Below are positions 61,811 through 64,000 of a DNA stretch of 64,000 nt, piece after piece. Positions within the stretch are counted from its first letter, which is position 1. The number at the start of each line of letters is the position of its first letter. Source of the stretch: Pedobacter heparinus DSM 2366 (GTDB lineage: Bacteria > Bacteroidota > Bacteroidia > Sphingobacteriales > Sphingobacteriaceae). The stretch is taken from the NCBI RefSeq assembly GCF_000023825.1, contig NC_013061.1:310001-374000 (forward strand). The letters are read 5' to 3'. Below the pieces are notes generated by a model. The model worked only from the letters and a program-made list of their open reading frames with translations, did not search any database and had not been told where the DNA came from. Position numbers and translations under genes: made by a program.

Positions 61811-61856
61811 AGAAAAAAACTTATATATTCAGCATATGGCTTTTTACGATTTAAAT
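61811..61856. repeat. Right copy of the island-flanking repeat
   Basis: A 46-base segment nearly identical to 52601-52645. Here it spans the leader and the first seven codons of the intact HEAT-repeat gene, including its ATG at 61836. Confidence 0.8.
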
Positions 61857-62591
61857 AAACAGGAGCGCTTAAACGTTGTGGCTGAAATTAGCAACAACAT
61901 GCTTATTGAACTGGGTACAGCAGATTTGAAAAATACAATTCAATATTTTTCAGACGAGGATACCTATATCAGAAAATCGGCCTATTTATCTCTTGGTAAA
62001 ATATACCTGGCTAAACCCATTCTTCGACCTAAAATAATAAGCAGCCTGGAAAAACTTCTTCCATCAACAGATTATAAAATCCGGCAAACGGTGATCAATG
62101 CGGCAGGAGAGATCGGTAAAACGTATTTTGAAAGTGTTCAGCATTTTTTTGATAGGGGTTTGTTCGATGAACACCATTCACCACGCAATGCCGTGATTGG
62201 TTCCATAAAAAAAATGGGAGAAGTAAACCCAGTTCCTGTGCTTGGATGGGCAAGGCTGTATTTGCAGCATGAAGATAAAGAGATCCGAAGAGAAATCTGC
62301 CATGGTATAGAACTGAGGGGACGCAAATATCCCGGAGACATTTTACCGCTGCTGCAGGAGCTGCAACATGACAAAACAGCAAGAGTCAGGAATACGCTGG
62401 TACATGTAATTGGGCAGATAGCTTATAAAAAGGGTTGTATTCAAACTGTAGTTGAACACCTTAAACAATGGGAAAACAAACAGCTTGTAACAGCTGCACT
62501 GGAAGAAATTATTGATGTTCATGACCGTTATAAGGACTTTGCTGTTTTAACACAGGAGCAGGCCAGACAGTATATTGAAGATAATTTTTAA
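61836..62591 (+). CDS. HEAT-repeat protein
   Basis: A 251-residue all-helical protein with at least four HEAT repeats: YFSDEDTYIRKSAYLSLGKI, LLPSTDYKIRQTVINAAGEI, LQHEDKEIRREICHGIELRG and LQHDKTARVRNTLVHVIGQI. It could be a scaffold, or distantly like the AlkD group of alkylpurine glycosylases, but I do not see the aromatic/acid pocket of AlkD and do not assign that function. A TTG-started extension back to 61749 reads through a gene relic and is rejected; the ATG at 61836 opens with MAFYDLNKQERLNVV. It marks the right edge of the island. Confidence 0.8.
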   Translation: MAFYDLNKQERLNVVAEISNNMLIELGTADLKNTIQYFSDEDTYIRKSAYLSLGKIYLAKPILRPKIISSLEKLLPSTDYKIRQTVINAAGEIGKTYFESVQHFFDRGLFDEHHSPRNAVIGSIKKMGEVNPVPVLGWARLYLQHEDKEIRREICHGIELRGRKYPGDILPLLQELQHDKTARVRNTLVHVIGQIAYKKGCIQTVVEHLKQWENKQLVTAALEEIIDVHDRYKDFAVLTQEQARQYIEDNF

Positions 62592-62654
62592 ATTTCTTCG
62601 GAGTGGGGAGAGGCAGCCTATAGCCAGGCCCTACCAAAGCTGCTAAACTTTCCT

Positions 62655-62662
62655 TATCTTTG
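62655..62662 (+). promoter_or_regulatory. Candidate -7 box TATCTTTG, four bases from the ATG
   Basis: A perfect TAnnTTTG box followed by CCCT and the start codon at 62667. Transcription would start at or beside the ATG, implying a leaderless mRNA. Confidence 0.55.
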
Positions 62663-62666
62663 CCCT

Positions 62667-62921
62667 ATGAAAAGGATTGCATTTGTCTTCATTTTTATAG
62701 TGCTATCAGCAATAGCAGTAAGCAATACAGCCAATGCGCAATGTGCCATGTGTACGGTTAGTGCCGAACAAAGTGTTAAAAATGGCAATACCCAGGGTAA
62801 AGGATTAAATTCCGGCATACTCTATCTGTTAGCGATCCCTTACCTTTTAATTACCGGGATTGGAATATTATGGTATGTAAAATATCGTAAAAAGTCGGTA
62901 AGCTATGCAGAAAACATCTAA
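62667..62921 (+). CDS. Small Cys-containing membrane protein
   Basis: An 84-residue protein with an N-terminal signal or anchor helix (RIAFVFIFIVLSAIAVSN), an immediately following CAMCTVSAEQS motif with two cysteines spaced CxxC, and a second helix (GILYLLAIPYLLITGIGILW) ending in a basic cytosolic tail. The CxxC would lie in the periplasm, suitable for a disulfide or metal. I have seen similar short proteins beside DUF983 genes in Bacteroidota but know of no function. Its end overlaps the DUF983 gene by 17 bases. Confidence 0.75.
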   Translation: MKRIAFVFIFIVLSAIAVSNTANAQCAMCTVSAEQSVKNGNTQGKGLNSGILYLLAIPYLLITGIGILWYVKYRKKSVSYAENI

Positions 62922-63303
62922 ACTATATGCCATAGTACACGGCAAATGTCCTCAATGCCGCCGTGGCGATATCTTTACCGGAAGTTTATACGGTTTCAAT
63001 GTACAGCGTACCAATACGGTTTGCCCGCATTGCGGACAGCGGTTTGAAATAGAACCCGGATATTTTTATGCCGCAATGTATGTGAGCTATGCGATGAACT
63101 GCGCAGAGATGATAGCCCTTGGCGTGGCCACTTATGTATTATCAGGCGGAAACCTTGAATTTGAATCGTTGTGGTTATACCTCACTGTAATTTTTACAGG
63201 ATGTTTACTTTTGGCACCTTTTAACTATCGCTATTCACGGGTGATTTTATTACATTGGCTTTCTCCAAAAATAAAGTATAACGCCTATTACGATAAGCCA
63301 TGA
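62905..63303 (+). CDS. DUF983 zinc-ribbon membrane protein
   Basis: A 132-residue protein with an N-terminal zinc ribbon (GKCPQCRRGDIFTGSLYGFN, then VCPHCGQRFEIEPGYFYAAM) and two transmembrane helices (about 70-95 and 100-120, ATYVLSGG-like and LYLTVIFTGCLLLAPF). The CPxC...CPHC pattern and EPGYFYAAMY are the hallmark of DUF983. The family has no settled role, although it is often found near respiratory or lipid genes. It overlaps the genes on both sides (17 and 4 bases), so the three are co-translated. Confidence 0.9.
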   Translation: MQKTSKLYAIVHGKCPQCRRGDIFTGSLYGFNVQRTNTVCPHCGQRFEIEPGYFYAAMYVSYAMNCAEMIALGVATYVLSGGNLEFESLWLYLTVIFTGCLLLAPFNYRYSRVILLHWLSPKIKYNAYYDKP

Positions 63304-63962
63304 TTAAGCAAGAAACACTCGCTTTTATAACCGACGTAGCCCAGAATAACAACCGGGAATGGTTTGCTGAGCACAAAGAAAGATATGAAGTTGCCAAAGC
63401 TGATGTGCTGTCTTTTGTTGAGCAGCTCATACCGAGGCTGGCGGCAGTAGATCCAGCTTTTTCTATAGATACCCCTGCTAAAAAATGTTTACTGCGCATT
63501 TACAGGGATGTGCGTTTCAGCAAAAATAAGGATCCCTATAAAAATAACTTTGGGATTTCATTTAACGTTAAAGGCAATGATATACATGGTCCGGGTTATT
63601 ACCTGCACATACAGCCTGGCGAATGTTTTTTTGCTGCCGGATTTTGGATGCCGGAAGCTGCTATCCTGAAAAAGATAAGAGAAGAAATTGATTACAATGC
63701 TACCGAGTTTCTGGACATCATCAATGACAAAAGCTTTCAAAGTATCTATCACCTAAGCAAAGAGGATACCCTTAAAAATGCACCTAAAGGCTATGAAACA
63801 GATCATCCCCAAATCGAATTTTTACGGTTGAAGAGCTTTATCGCGATTTACCCTTTAAAAGATGAAGACTTTTTAAAACCGGGAATCGTTGATAAGTTGA
63901 AAACTGCTTTTGAAAGTGTTTATCCATTTCTCTTATTTTTGAGGAAAGCTGTTGACCAGTAA
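63300..63962 (+). CDS. DUF2461/TIGR02453-family protein
   Basis: A 220-residue cytosolic protein. Signatures are ETLAFITDVAQNNNREWFAE then HKERYEVAKADVLSFVEQLI, KKCLLRIYRDVRFSKNKDPY followed by KNNFGISFNV, and GPGYYLHIQPGECFFAAGFW. These are the hallmark blocks of the DUF2461 family, which is widespread, of unknown activity, and sometimes compared to toxin or nuclease folds. The start overlaps the DUF983 stop (ATGA). No N-terminal signal is present. Confidence 0.9.
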   Translation: MIKQETLAFITDVAQNNNREWFAEHKERYEVAKADVLSFVEQLIPRLAAVDPAFSIDTPAKKCLLRIYRDVRFSKNKDPYKNNFGISFNVKGNDIHGPGYYLHIQPGECFFAAGFWMPEAAILKKIREEIDYNATEFLDIINDKSFQSIYHLSKEDTLKNAPKGYETDHPQIEFLRLKSFIAIYPLKDEDFLKPGIVDKLKTAFESVYPFLLFLRKAVDQ

Positions 63963-63982
63963 AGTTTATTATACACACACAA

Positions 63983-64000
63983 ATGAAGAAAATCCTTTTA
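63983..64000 (+). CDS. Start of a gene cut by the window edge (MKKILL)
   Basis: An ATG at 63983 is followed by five codons (KKILL) before the window ends. The lysines and leucines look like the beginning of a signal peptide. Nothing more can be said. Confidence 0.4.

Larger units (their letters stand above)
52601..61856. other. Probable accessory island flanked by diverged direct repeats
   Basis: The segment between the SusCD terminator and the HEAT-repeat gene is bounded by two copies of the same start region in direct orientation. Inside are genes of mobile character (MFS transporter, PfpI-epimerase-AraC cassette, alkylation-repair-type genes) and at least three broken genes, in frequently alternating strands, in contrast to the ordered operons on both sides. 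No integrase or transposase remains. The island status is an inference. Confidence 0.45.

Noticed and set aside
61749..61835. Upstream extension of the HEAT-repeat protein from a TTG
   Set aside because: The added residues come from antisense reading of the SnoaL-like relic; the ATG at 61836 begins the conserved sequence.
1..64000. tRNA, rRNA, insertion sequences
   Set aside because: No cloverleaf-like or rRNA-like sequence and no transposase-like protein was recognised on either strand; a covariance-model search would settle it.

Overview
The window comes from a Bacteroidota chromosome, most likely Sphingobacteriaceae and Pedobacter-like (an inference from gene content, not a database match). 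Support includes SusC/SusD-type outer-membrane pairs, an ECF sigma/FecR pair feeding a receptor with an STN domain, an alternative complex III plus heme-copper oxidase operon, DUF4302, DUF4251 and DUF4369 proteins, a very long SecA, and promoters with the Bacteroidota -7 box TAnnTTTG. No tRNA, rRNA, CRISPR array, transposase or integrase was found.

Layout. 1-25.7 kb is a housekeeping region: the tail of a probable ureohydrolase, a TlpA-like thioredoxin, a DinB-like protein, purD, a sulfate-exporter-family transporter with its LysR regulator, secA, a SPOR protein, an M20 amidohydrolase, a GDSL hydrolase, dnaG, yraN, glutaminyl cyclase, pgi, prfB with a programmed +1 frameshift, an esterase, a SirB1-type protein, a methyltransferase, an Omp85-type barrel and a deoxyhypusine-synthase-like protein. 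25.9-42.5 kb is one co-directional respiratory locus, actABCDEF-coxB-coxA-ctaA-ctaB-two subunit III genes-subunit IV-SCO-like-DUF420. It encodes quinol oxidation, cytochrome c reduction and oxygen reduction together with heme A synthesis. Its SCO-like protein has lost the expected copper ligands.

42.5-52.6 kb is a nutrient-uptake locus: ECF sigma, FecR-type anti-sigma, SusC, SusD, a HExxH metallopeptidase lipoprotein and a DUF4302 lipoprotein. The last two appear to share a C-terminal domain. The logic is trans-envelope signalling: substrate occupancy of SusC is sensed by FecR through the STN domain, which releases the sigma factor.

52.6-61.8 kb looks like an accessory island. It lies between a terminator and a HEAT-repeat gene and is flanked by two diverged copies (45 and 46 bases) of the start region of that gene. 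It holds an MFS transporter, a DJ-1/PfpI-epimerase-AraC cassette and a group with a DNA-alkylation-repair flavour: an Ada-like regulator/methyltransferase, an AlkA-like glycosylase, and an intact plus a truncated 2OG-Fe(II) oxygenase, with SnoaL-like and DUF1349 genes. It carries several gene relics. Two minus-strand genes in it share a 46-base promoter element with fixed spacing, the best candidate here for an undescribed regulon.

61.8-64 kb returns to ordinary genes: HEAT-repeat protein, a small Cys-containing membrane protein, a DUF983 protein and a DUF2461-type protein.
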